A stretch of 64,000 nucleotides of DNA from Dirofilaria immitis (Eukaryota > Nematoda > Chromadorea > Rhabditida > Onchocercidae). A program made the position numbers and the translations under genes. Under the pieces are notes generated by a model. It ran no database searches and was not told where the DNA came from. It saw only the letters and a list, made by a program, of their open reading frames with translations. This document shows positions 13,550 through 26,400 of this stretch, piece after piece (position 1 is the stretch's first letter; each line of letters opens with the position of its first letter). Location of the stretch: the NCBI GenBank assembly GCA_024305405.1, contig JAKNDB010000085.1, positions 1,665,001 to 1,729,000 on the forward strand. Reading direction: 5' to 3'.

Positions 13550-14928
13550 ATATTTATTGATCGGTCTATTGCATTTGTAAGAGAGAAATCGCAAAATGTC
13601 AATAACAACTGCTATTCAATGTGACTTTGCTGATAAACTGATAACTTATCCAAATATATTTATAAAATTATCATTTATTGCTTCCTTGCTACAGCAATTA
13701 CAGTAGCAAATCTACGAATTGAAACTGTGAACGAAAAGTTAGCTACTGTAGTATACGATAATGGTCAGTCCCTTTGAAGTTTGTTTCGCAACCGAAACAT
13801 TTATAAAAAAGCTAATCACCTCATAATCTACCTCTTAGTGTGATTGATATCTTTGAAAATGATAGTTTTTATTTAAATTATAGTTTTTATTAAAATTATT
13901 GTATGATGCAAATTTGCATTGCTTTTCGTTTAGGAATGATACATTTTGCGTCATATCTATGAGACATTTATTTGTCATATTTATCAACTTTTCTTTTGAA
14001 TTCGATTGATATATAAGTAACAAAGCAAAATACGTAATTTCTTATTTAAGCTATAATTTCAGATTCCTTTATTTGAAATTCAATTGAAATGAATCAAAAA
14101 AAGTTGTGGTAGTTGGTTATAGTAACACTGAAATCATCAGGTATATGATGTAGATGGAAGAAGTAAAAATACATGGCGCAATAATATTGCTAAATTAATT
14201 TCGTACTACTACAAAGATGGATGAACTCTGTATTTACTTAGACATGGCTAGAAGTAAATAGCAAATATGGAATTTCAAAAAGTAGCGCTTGAAACAATAC
14301 GAATCAATCTAACATCATTGAAACAATTTGAATCTATTTAGTGTCAGTTGAAACCATGCAATCATCGAATATTATGTACACCTAATACAGATACGTTTAA
14401 TTCTGCTTGAAAAATACAATTTTGTTCAAATGATGATTAGAACTATGCGAATCTTTTCACTATCAGTTGAAATAATTGGATCACTTTTTAAAAATTTCAG
14501 TTAACTTTCCCTCTTACATCTTCTACTATAGATTCTATAATCATTTGATTATTGATTATCCAAATGGACTACATATAAAAATAAATTGGTTAATTTTTTA
14601 TGAATAAATTAATATTATATAAACATTTGTGAAAGATTATATCACCTAATCATTGATTAAATACCTTTTATATTATAATTTCTGCTAATTCTAGTAGTTC
14701 TATTTACTTATTATAATAGTATTATAGCAAATATGTCGCATATATCTTTCTTTGCGATTTGCATTTTCGTATTTTTGCTATCAGCTGATTTCTAAGCAAA
14801 GAAATTCGAAATAATATTTATAAAACAAAAACAAATTATATATGAAGCAAAAAATTAATAAAAGATATGCATAATAGAGATTGAAGGAAATTTCACAAAA
14901 TATATGTAATAGAAATTATAGAAAAGTC

Positions 14929-17197
14929 CTAGTGCATTATTATATAATAAGCGTATGCTATAAAATTATTATTTGTTGAATGAAGAATAACTTGTCGAAT
15001 ATCATAGGGTGATAAATGATGACCCGGAATCGAACACCATACATTTCGTGCGCCTTTGTTCAATATAATACCAACCTAAAAAGTAAGCATATATGAAGAA
15101 TCAACGAATGAATAAGTAATTCTGAAAGATATAAATATAAGTTACTCGTTGCTAATTTTAGCTATTCTTTCTTTCAATTCAGAAGCTAACGAACAAACTA
15201 ATAGTAAATATCGATCATTCTGTTCATTTGATAAATGTTCATTTTTGATTAAATATAAAGAATTTGCATAAAATAATAAAATTTTAATTTATACAAATAT
15301 AAAAAAATCTTATAATCATTAATCATTTCTAAACAAATACACAAATAATGCTCGATGACAAATTATTGTTGAGCATATTATTTTACATATTATCAAAATT
15401 GAAACCTTATAAAGATATGGCAGTATTGCAATTTGAATTCTAGTCGTTATTAGCGAAGTAAAATCTAATGAATTTCCAAAATTGATACATGGATTATTTC
15501 CACTGTCTAATTTCGCGCGTTTTATAAAAGTATCTAAAAATTTAAACATTCTGAAGTGTGCAAATGATTATTTAAAGAATGTTGTTCCCATTAACAGATG
15601 CCATTATAATCGAATTTTTGGTTAACATGAAAGTTTAAACAGAAAATTCTTACACCCTTTCTGTAGTCGACGGTTACAGTAATTGCTGTTATTCCATTTC
15701 TATCCGTTAATCGGATAGAAAATATGCTCTGCATATCCGGATAATATTTAATGATAATTCTATGATCTATTGGAATATGCTTTACAATGTGCCAATTATA
15801 GGAATTCGCTAAAAATCTATAACATTTAAAAGAAAAAAAAAATGGAAAAATATGCAAAGAAATAATATTAATATTTATAAATTATTTTGAAATAAAAAAT
15901 ACGTACAGCATTTTCGAATCCCACTTCTAACATTGCTTCAAAATTTTTACATTAGTTACAGTATGTTGAAATTTGGTAATTTCGGTAATTGTATTAACAC
16001 AGCGTGTTGATTTCAGATAAAAATCTTGCATGTAAAATAGCTAAAAATATTATTTTTGCAATGAATGAGTAATTAAATTAAGATTCATTTTGGAAATAAT
16101 CAAATGATTGTTTATAATATTTGCAAATAATATGCATACCATTATACCAACACTTGAGAATACAATTATAAATTCATAATATTTCTCATAATCGTTATTC
16201 GGAAATGTAATATGATCAATATCTTGCTTAGCACATGCTAATTGAAACTAAAAATGAATGAATGATTTACTTAAAATGTTATGAGAGAAAATTGAAATAA
16301 CAATTTATAAAATTATTTTATAGCCTAATTCGAATTAACATATTTGCATTAATAGCTTTATGCTACTAAAAATAATTCAAAATATTAAAATGTGGCCTCT
16401 AATGCTAACGCTATAAAGTGTTTAATAAATATAATTTAAATATCGCAAAATGAAATAGTTTACTTCAGCAGCACCAGGGATAACAGAGAAGCGAATTATT
16501 TCACGATCCATATAATCCAGAAAGTTGAACGTAATCCTGAAAAAATAAAGATATCTCTCTGAACGATACATTATAAGAGTTGTATTTCAAAATCAACATT
16601 TAAACGAGTATTTCTATTTCAACAACAACATATTTTAGAATACTTACACACATAATCTTCGGTTTAAGTTCGAATAAGCATAAGACGAGTGCTTCATGCG
16701 TATTATGATAGATTCGTTAAATTGTAATCGATGAAATGACCATATTTTCTGGAATGTTACGATTTGCTATTATATGCCTAAATTAGATGCAGTAATAATG
16801 AAAGAATGAGAATATCAGATGATGCATGAATTGTTAGATTCATAGAAAGCACACTCACATCATTTCATCAAGAGATGGAAGAAGATGGCATTGATAGAAA
16901 ACAGAAGCAATTTTATTTCATTTTGTTTTGATATCAAATTATACTAAAACAGTTTGCTTATAATTTTGAGGGACATTTGGATCAGATGATCCAATGAAAC
17001 GAAATTTTCAATGAAACCGTTGTTTAATATTTTACCTGATTCGCTTCAGAATCACCAGTGAAAAAAATCGTTCTTTCTTATTCACTAGTTCTTCTTCATC
17101 TGCATGGAAGATAGACGATGTTATTTCCGTCTCCGTCTTCCTTAAAACTAAGACGGAAAAGCAATAAAAGGCTATTACAAACCTGAAAAAAAGTCAT
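14929..17197 (-). CDS. Nematode-type secreted protein, tandem paralogue 2 (frame-damaged as assembled)
   Basis: Same exon plan as its neighbour at 11.2-13.5 kb: 17197-17036, 16748-16648, 16536-16464, 16247-16140, 16040-15907, 15808-15654, 15533-15406, 15075-14929. Shared blocks include FNESIIIRMKHSSY, PNNDYEKYYEF and GHHLSPYDIRQ. Four exons (1, 5, 6, 7) each need about one extra base to stay open, all in or beside short homopolymers, and the ATG-to-exon-1 frame also differs by one base in a T-run. There is no premature stop from substitution, and all splice sites survive. It is therefore either a functional gene with sequencing errors or a very young pseudogene. Copy 1 has only one such defect, so early decay of copy 2 cannot be excluded. 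Function unknown. Confidence 0.6.
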
Positions 17198-18079
17198 ATA
17201 TTTATTGATGGGTAAAAATTTTTCAAATTGCATTTGCAAAAGAGAAATTGCAAAAGAGTTAATAAAAATCGCTATTTCAATGAGACCTTGCTGATAATTC
17301 AGTATTGCTAAAAAAACTAAATGTCATCTAATTTTATCAATAGCTTAATAACTTTCAGGGTCAGCTGTATAATGCTTTTTGAGAATAGATAAAGCTCATT
17401 TAAATAGTTCTTTTACTTTTTGAAAATTATCCAGGAAACGGTAAACAGTACTGAAATTTGTGAATGATTCAATGATTTCAAAATGATCCAGGTTTATAAT
17501 GTTTCTAATTTATCTAAATAGATTTCATAAATTCATCATTTATTGTTTTCCTACTACAGCAAGTATGGTAGCAAATTTATAAATTGAAATTGTCAACGAA
17601 AAGTTAGCTACTGTAGTATACAGTAGTGGACGATCTCCTGCGAAATATGTTTCATAACCAAAACATTTATAAAAACCTAATAACCTCATATCCGACCGCT
17701 TGGTGTGACTGATATCGTTGAAAATAACCATTTTATTTAAATTATCAGTTTTTATTAAAATCATTATGCGATGGAAATTTGCATTTTTTTCGTCTAGGAA
17801 TGGCATATTTTGGAAATTAAAAGATGTAAATAATATTCGATAGTTATTTGATATTTTATTAGAATTTGTTTTTACGGTATATATACCTATAAACCATTTG
17901 TTGACATTTGTCGAGAAATCATATTCAATACAAAAGAAATTGAATTAATAAAAAATATTAATTATTCCAATATAGAAAATATTTAATGCTTAATAAATAT
18001 TTGTTTCTTTAAATTAATACTTTCAACATTGCTTCAAATTTTTTTATCTTTTTGAAATATATTTGAATTTCATAATAAT

Positions 18080-18209
18080 TGATAATTTGATTAATAATAA
18101 ATGATAATTTGACTAGTAATAGCTGATAATTTGATTAATAATAATTGATAATTTGATTAGTAATAATTGATAATTTGATTAATAATAATTAATAATTTGA
18201 TTAATAAAG
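18080..18209. repeat. 22-bp tandem repeat, six copies
   Basis: Unit TGATAATTTGATTAATAATA plus two bases, at 18080, 18102, 18124, 18146, 18168 and 18190, with one to four differences between copies. Confidence 0.85.
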
Positions 18210-18346
18210 ATTATATCGATTTTACATAAAAATTTATCAAATGGAAGAGATAAAAATTTATCAAATGGAAAAAAAACAGTAATTTAAAAAAATTATTAAA
18301 TTATGCGTATTTATAAAGAGATTAAATGATTAATTGGATTATTTCA

Positions 18347-18452
18347 AATAATGCATTATTATGATAATATTAGATATATCATCAAGGATATATTAGATAT
18401 ATCATAGATATATTAGATATATTATCAAATATTATCATAATAATGCATTATT
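18347..18452. repeat. Perfect 25-bp inverted repeat with 56-nt loop
   Basis: Left arm 18347-18371 (begins AATAATGCATTATT) and right arm 18428-18452 are exact reverse complements. The spacer is itself made of TTAGATATATCAT-like units. It could form a cruciform or be a small hairpin-type non-autonomous element. No target-site duplication is obvious. Confidence 0.8.
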
Positions 18453-19597
18453 GTATTATAAAACTTTTCAGAATAAATTTAGCACTTTTTGTATAAATAA
18501 TCGATTAATTTTTAAGTGAAATTTAAATATGTCGCATAGATTATGGAAATTTCATATGATAAGAGAATAATTAATTCTTTTATGTGAATTTTATAATTAA
18601 TTACAACGAAATAAATCATTAATAAATTGTTATATTAATTTGAAATCAAATATTCAATATTAATTCAAATATTCGATTTTTTAAGTAATGAATTATTATA
18701 AGAACAATTGTTTTTATTACAACTAATTTATTAATTGAAATTAAATCAATTTAAAATGAAATTATGCAAAATAAATAAAAATAGCAATAAATATAAATTT
18801 CCAAATTTAATTCTTTCTTTTGTTTGATAATATCATTTATTAATATCATATCTGGAGGTGAAATGGTCGTTTGCTTATATAAGTATATCGAAAAACTTTT
18901 CACTGATATGATATGTTCTATTTCATTCATTCATCTATTTCTAATTATTTTTATTATCAGTATGAAAACGATTAATTCTATCGAAAGTTCGTTAGTGCTA
19001 ACTTTTAATTACAAAAATTTTATTTGCCAAATGTTTTTTTCTATTTTTCTTTTTCTCTTATTTCAATTTTTATATTTGAAAGTTGTTTGAAGTTATCAAA
19101 TACTATTTTTCCATATTATCATAACAGCTATTAAGCATCGAAAACTTAGTTGATAATTTTAATTAAACTTTTTTACTTTTTAATTATTCCAAAAGAATAT
19201 TAGAAAAGCTACAGAGCATTTTTAAAGATATACGATATTGTTGTTTGATGCTACAAATGATTCAAATAAAAATCAATTATTTTAAATCAAATTTTATTCA
19301 GTCAATCATTAATTATTGATCAATTAGTTAATTCATTGATTAATGGAATAATGAATTTCTAATTGGATTGTTATTATCATTCATTTCATTATATAATTAA
19401 GAGATATGATAACTTGCAAACAAAACTTATCGTTCACTATCTGTGAAAATATAATACAATAAAAGTTAAGATTAACTTATCACAAACTGATCAATATCTT
19501 ATCAAATCCAACATAATTTTTAAATAAATAAATTTGCTAAGAATTAAATTAAAAATTAATTGAAAATATAATTTGATCAATTATTCAGAAAGATCGG

Positions 19598-22500
19598 ATG
19601 AACGTCTTACTTGTAGCAATCTTATTGATGATTCATATCATAGAGGTATGAAATTATAAAATTACGATATATATATATATATAAGTTCAATTTTCTTTTC
19701 AATAATTGAAATTAATCAATAATATCTATCTTTAAGTATAATACATATATTTTTATGAATGCGAAATATAATTTGCAGGAATGGATCATTGTTCATATTG
19801 GTTTTCTATGGATTTTAGCGATACGATAAATTATGGTTTCGAATTTCATGGAGGATCAATCGATATTAAGCATTTATTAAAAAAATGTTCAGATTTAGAG
19901 CATGGTGATGAATTGTATGGTATCACTCGTGATAAAGAAAGATTTCCGATTATTTTAGGCAATACATCAAGTGATTTGAGGTAAATTTTATGAGGAAAAT
20001 TATTAATTATTAAATTCTTACAAACAAACCGAAGATTGATAACCAATCGATATTATCGATTCAATAAATATATGATAATAAAGTAATGAATATTTATTTG
20101 AAACGGGAAACATTTTCTGACAAATCTGATAAATTATTTAATTTCTAAAATTTAATCATAAAGCTTATTGTGCTAATAAGCGAAGCATCGATGATAACTG
20201 CTAATTGCATTTATTATCACTACTATTTAAAAAAAAAAATGAAATATTAGCATCAACTATTTGAAAGTATATGGTAGTAGTAATTGCCATATCATTTTTA
20301 CAACTTAAATACATACAGTAGTATTAATATAGTGATATCAACAATTTTAAAATTATTACAATTATTAACATTGTTATCAACTCTTTCATTATCAACTTTA
20401 TAATTATCAACTTTTTAATTATCAACTTTTTCATTATCAACTTTTTAATTATCAACTTTTTCATTATCAACTTTTTCATTATCAACTTTTTAATTATCAA
20501 CTTTTTGGTTATCAACTTTTTCATATCAACTTTTCATTCCTTTCTTATTTTTTAAATCACAATTTGTACAATAGTATAAGATATAATATTTCTATAAAAT
20601 ATAAATTTATTAATTATTATAATTTATTGATATTCCATCGATAATATTTAATTATTTTAAATTTGAAATTAAATTTAAAATATAAAAACTTAAAATATAT
20701 TACTAATTTGTATGAAATTATAGCAAAGAAGAAATATTGCATAATGTTGATACATTATTTTTTGCGTTCGCAAAGATTGGGAAGAATTCGAAGAAGGTGG
20801 AGCATTAAATTCTATAAGCAGCTTATTTTATCATAAATTTTTATCACAATATCGAGAAATGTTATCATCAGAAAAAAGTCAAAATATTGATAATATTCAT
20901 AACGAATGTGTCGGCCAGGTTTTGTTACTTTTTATATATATTTGTAATTATTCGAGTCTATATTCTAAAATTCTATAAAGCTGATAAATTGATTAATTGA
21001 TAAAATGTTGTATTTATACTGAACTGAATATATGTTATGATTATAATACAAAGTTTTTGCAAATTATAAAATGATATTTTAAATTTAAATAAAATTTAAA
21101 TCATAGAGTTTAATCGGTGATTCATGTATTGCACTTATCGAAGGTAAAGCAGGTTTTATTCCGCATTTCAAGGTTGGATTATTTCGAATGTATGATTTGG
21201 TACAGTTCGAAGCATCAGATCTTATTAAAAATTATGTATGTTATTATCTATTCATTGTATATTTATAAGATTTCGCTGTAAAAATTATTATGCAAAATTT
21301 GATTTTATTTTTTGGATAATAATTATATTTGTTAAATTTATCAATAAAACATTTCAATTATTTAATAACTAATAAGTTTAGATGTACTTAAATAGTATAA
21401 TTAGAATTTAGCAACTGTTTAATTATTTAATATTTTAATTTTATTAATTATAGTTCTCATCACAAAGCTATCAATCATTTCCAATCGATCATCTAGCATT
21501 AACAGATAAACAATCATGTAGACCAAGATCATTCAAATTTACTGATGATGATTTCGACAAATATTTTAATGTAAACAAATTTTACTTTTTTCTTTTTTCT
21601 TTTTAATAATTTTAATTTGAAATGAAAATTATTATATTTAATTATAAAATTCGGCAATATAAATTTTATTAAAAATTATTAAAAATATCAGCTTTTTAAT
21701 GTAAACTTTATTTATTTATTATTTATTTTATTTTATTAAAATTAAATTTATCATTTCCAATTTTTATCAAATAGATCCAATTATTTTTAGTATTAATTTA
21801 ATTAAATATAATTCTGTAAAAGATTATAAAAATATGTAGTAGAATGAAGATATGTAGCTGTAATTAAACTGTAATTACGTAATTTTGAAATATAATTTCT
21901 ATAGATGTGTAATTTTGTGAAACACAATCTTACGTAAAATACGTAATTATTTTCCGTATAAATAAATTATTTCACTTTCTTTTTTCACGTATTACCTATA
22001 CGTCAAAAAAGTACGTAAAAAATATACAGTGAAGATATTATTTTATCTTACTTTATTTTTATTTTTCAGTTTTCTGAATGTATAACATTAGCAACACCTG
22101 ATTTTTATTATCAATTATGCTGTTGCGATGAAAGTTTAGAAATATGTGGTGCATTAGAAAATGATTTAACAATTGATCCAAGTATACCGATATTTCTTAT
22201 CAATGCTTCACTTGATGAACCGAATAAATTAATTGAATATGGATTAGATGAAAATTCAGTACGTCGTAATTATCAGAATAAATTAAATGAAAGATATAAA
22301 AAGAAGCCACAAATTGTTTGTGCTATTGGAAAGGTAATTAATTGAAATTATATTTAAAATTAAAATTATACTTATTTTGGAAGGTTTTTTTTTTTTTTTT
22401 TTGAGAAGAAGGAGGAAGGAAGAGTGGGCAAAATAATATTTGCAAATTAATATGAATTAATATTATGAATATTATTATTTCATTATTTGCAACATATAAT

Positions 22501-23327
22501 ATATCATAAAATAAATGCTTATCATATTGATTTAATAAATAACATTATCATTTTGATAAGTGATAATCATTATTGATAATATTATTTTAAAAATTATATG
22601 AGATTTTAAATATTAAATTTGTTTTATATTCTATTCTATTACTTTTATATATTCTATTTTTGTTTTATATTCTACTCTATTACTTTTATATATTCTATTC
22701 TTTGTTTTATATTCTATTCCACTACCGTAAAAAGTTTTTAAGAAAATTAAAAATGAAATATTTATATTTTATTTGTTCATTTCATTTTAGTTATATTTAA
22801 AATAAATTTCTTTTATAGCTAATAATGAATGAAACATTGCGTGAAATACGTTCAATAGATGAAGCATTTCCGATCAATATTCGTTCATGTCAATCAATTT
22901 ATCATTATAGGAAAATGGATGATCAAGGATATGAAATGTATCAATTATTAATCAAGCATTTAATTACTAATTTTATTAATAATTCTAATCGATAATTAAT
23001 CAATCAAATATTACCATTATCATATTCAAGCGATAAATAATCAATGCTTATCATATTGATTTAATAAATAATATTATTATTTTGATAAATTATAATAATC
23101 ATTTTTGATAATATTATTTTAAAAATTATATGAGATTTTATTCTTAATTTTTCTTTTATCCTAAAATATAAATAGTAGCAAATAATAAATATCTTATCAA
23201 TTTAAATTTCAATTATTTCTTATTTAAATTATTTTCTGAAAATTTTAATTGTTATAATTGAAATGATATAAGAAAGATAATAATTAAATTAAATTATTTG
23301 TCTGTTAGATTGGTTTTAATTATGCAA

Positions 23328-23401
<74 letters not shown>

Positions 23402-26400
23402 TAATAATTTTAGGACGATGGAAATGAGTACTGCATTGGGTTGTACGATGGCACGAAATAGTGAAAATGGTCGTTATTATTGTCAACTTCATGGTTTAAT
23501 TTGTCCATCAGAAGATATCTTTTCAAAATCTGATAATGATATGATCGTAGATTGTTGTTGTGAGGGTAGTCATTTATGTAATCATGATATGAATTCATAT
23601 CATGCATTCTATTCATTACCACTTTATATGCAAGTTAGTTTTTTTGTTTTTATAAAAATTAAATCGTTAATTTAATTAAGATTAAAATTTAATGAAAATA
23701 TTAAATAAAATGTATTTCTTATGAATTTAATAATTAAAATTGAATTTCATACTTTTGTATAAAAATTGAAAAAAAAGAAATTGTTATTATATTTTTAATC
23801 AATGAAATTAGAAATCTCATTTTTAATAAATAAATTATGAGTAAATGATTATTCAATTTAATATTTATTTATATATTATATCATAAATTATTATTTGATT
23901 ATTTTTAGGATCCATTATGTGCACAATCATCATCATCATTTCGTTTTATTTTTCTTACCTGGTCCAAATCAATATTGTGCGGTACATTATGATTTTGTAC
24001 TTGGAAAAGTTGTTAATTTACATATGAATGTTAATATGGATTTAACACGAGAGGAAGATTATAAGTTAGTAATATAATAATTATATCTTACATTATATTA
24101 CTTATCATTTCATGTTTACTATTTCAATTATCATCATTTTGGCAGTATATTATTTTAATCGAGGCTAAAAATTATCAAAAACCTGTTTTGTTCATTTCAG
24201 GTTGTTTTTTTCCTTTAAACTATTTCGAAATAATAAGAAATATAATAACGAAATTATGAAATTTTGATTTTCTATTTTTAATTTATTAAAAATTTAAAAT
24301 ATCGATTAATTAAAAATGATAAATGAGTGTTGATAAATTGACTAAGATTGTTTAATAAATGAATTTTAAAATTGTAATTGTTAAAATAATAAAATTTAAT
24401 ATTTCTTTTATATTTAATTAATATCCATTTTAACGATATCTTTTACTGATATTACATGAAGGTAATAAAATTAATTCTTCTCTTTATTTTCTTTCCTTTC
24501 CTAAAAATAATTTATTACAAAATAAATAACTTTTACGATTAATTAGTATATTAATCTGAGCTAATAGATAATCAATATCATTGATTGATTGATTGTATTC
24601 AATTCACTAAATTATGATTTATTTATAAATAAGATAGTTTAATATTTGTTGATGACAAATATTATGTTTATTGATAACAAATAATTCAATATTTTAAAAT
24701 GTATTTAGAGGGAAGAAAAAAGAAAATATTTGCTGAATTTCTTTTTCTAGCGCTTATCAACAACTTGGTTGTCGATTTATTGAAGCAAAAATACGTGTAC
24801 ATATACCGATACATTGCAAAAATGATACGTATAAACGTGATGATACACTTATGGGTCGATTGATATATATGTGTACCTGTCGTGGAAAGGCTTTATCAGA
24901 AAGGTTGGTTTTTCATCTTTGAATAAGGTTTTTTTTTCATTTATTCTTATACTATTCGTTTATTTTGAATAAAAATTTTTTAGTTGAAAAATATTAGCTA
25001 TAAGAATAGAATATTGATGTAAGATAATAAATGATATAAGTAAAGACAATCATAAGATGATAAACTTTTTGTTTTTATATTGGAATAATTAAATAGATAT
25101 ATTTATTTATATTAGTTTTTTTCATATAAGAAATTTTTGTATAACAAAAATTTCAATAAATTTTATCCTTGATCTATTTGAAAAAATAAACTTTCAAATG
25201 GATCAATGTATCAAAAAATAATATGCTAGATGTTAAGTGATAAGCACATTTCCAATTAATATCATCAGACTAATTAGCAATATGAAATGGTGTTAGATAT
25301 ATACGATAACTAATCATATCATTATTATTTAACTGATATGAAATAATAAATAGAGAAGATATTTAAAAATAAAAATATTGAAATGATAATATACGATAAC
25401 TAATCATATCATTATTATTTAATGATATGAAATAATAAATAGAGAAGATATTTAAAAATAAAAATATTGAAATGATAATATTCATTTCAGATGTATATAT
25501 ATATATATAAGTATTTCAGAATGAATAAATTAGCTTGTGATATTGAATTAGAAAAAAAATAGGCCAAAAAGCAATCATCGATGCTAAAAAATCTAAATTA
25601 CCTTCATGTTATTATATGAATTGGATAACGGAAACAGTAAATTCTGCTCCTACTGGCATAACAAAATTTTTAATGAATAATATTACAAAACCATCAAGTA
25701 ATTATAATATTTAAATATCAATAAAAATCAAAAAAACTTCGAGAATGAACAATCAAAACTAAATTCGAGAATGAACAATTAAAACTAAATTCGGTCTTTT
25801 TCAGATTCTTATTTGATAAAATTAACACTGCAACTAATTTTATTTTATCAAAAGCAAAAAGTTTAATTAAAAATTATTTGTGAAATTATCAAACATATCA
25901 AAAGACCAAAAGATGAATGATATTAAATGTATCTATAAATGAAAAATATATCAATATTCCGATACTTTGAATATCATAATAAAATCGATTATCATATAAA
26001 TTTATCATATAATCAAAAAACAAAAAAATTTTCGAGAATGATTATTATTATCCAAAATGATATAATCATTTTAAATTATTTAATTTTCAATTTACATAAT
26101 GCATTCGTTTTGTTGCAATGAAATTTTGCTATTAAAAAAAAATTTTACAGATGAAACTTTTTGGTGTTATGATCAATTAGAAGTTCGAAATGATAATGGA
26201 AAACTTATTGCTCATTGGATCAGCGATGAAGTATATATGATTAATTTATATTATCTTATAATTTTTTAATTAAAATTTTTCCCCACTCTTATAATTTTCT
26301 CTTATCAATTTTTTTAATTTAAATAAACGTTTTTTTAAATGAATATTTTAATTCTTAATTTTTATTTTTATTTCATATCTTATTTAATATATATTTTTTG

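Larger units (their letters stand above)
10860..17830. repeat. Tandem segmental duplication of about 3.2 kb
   Basis: Two direct units, about 10860-14030 and 14520-17830. They match through the 3' flank, all eight exons, the introns and the 5' flank. The 5' flanks both carry the block AAAAGTTAGCTACTGTAGTA, at about 13735 and 17600. The 3' flanks share GGTGATAAATGATGACCC inside the last exon. Intron lengths and lower-complexity parts have diverged while exon positions are kept, so the duplication is not recent. Each unit carries one gene on the minus strand. Confidence 0.85.
17198..19597. other. AT-rich interval with repeats
   Basis: Contains the 5' flank of the duplicated unit (to about 17830), the 22-bp repeat at 18080-18209 and the inverted repeat at 18347-18452. 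The hydrophobic open frame at 18824-19090 consists of Ile/Phe/Leu codons without splice context and is not called as a gene. Confidence 0.5.

Noticed and set aside
15907..17197. Calling paralogue 2 a clear pseudogene
   Set aside because: All its defects are one-base changes at homopolymers like those seen in essential genes here; no stop by substitution and no lost splice site.
20324..20524. Open minus-strand frame of repeating Lys-Lys-Leu-Ile
   Set aside because: It is the direct translation of a 14-15-bp minisatellite in an intron.
22819..22995. Ending the cysteine-rich gene at the stop at 22993-22995
   Set aside because: A donor at 22938 joins in phase to 23414 and the following exons continue the same module pattern.
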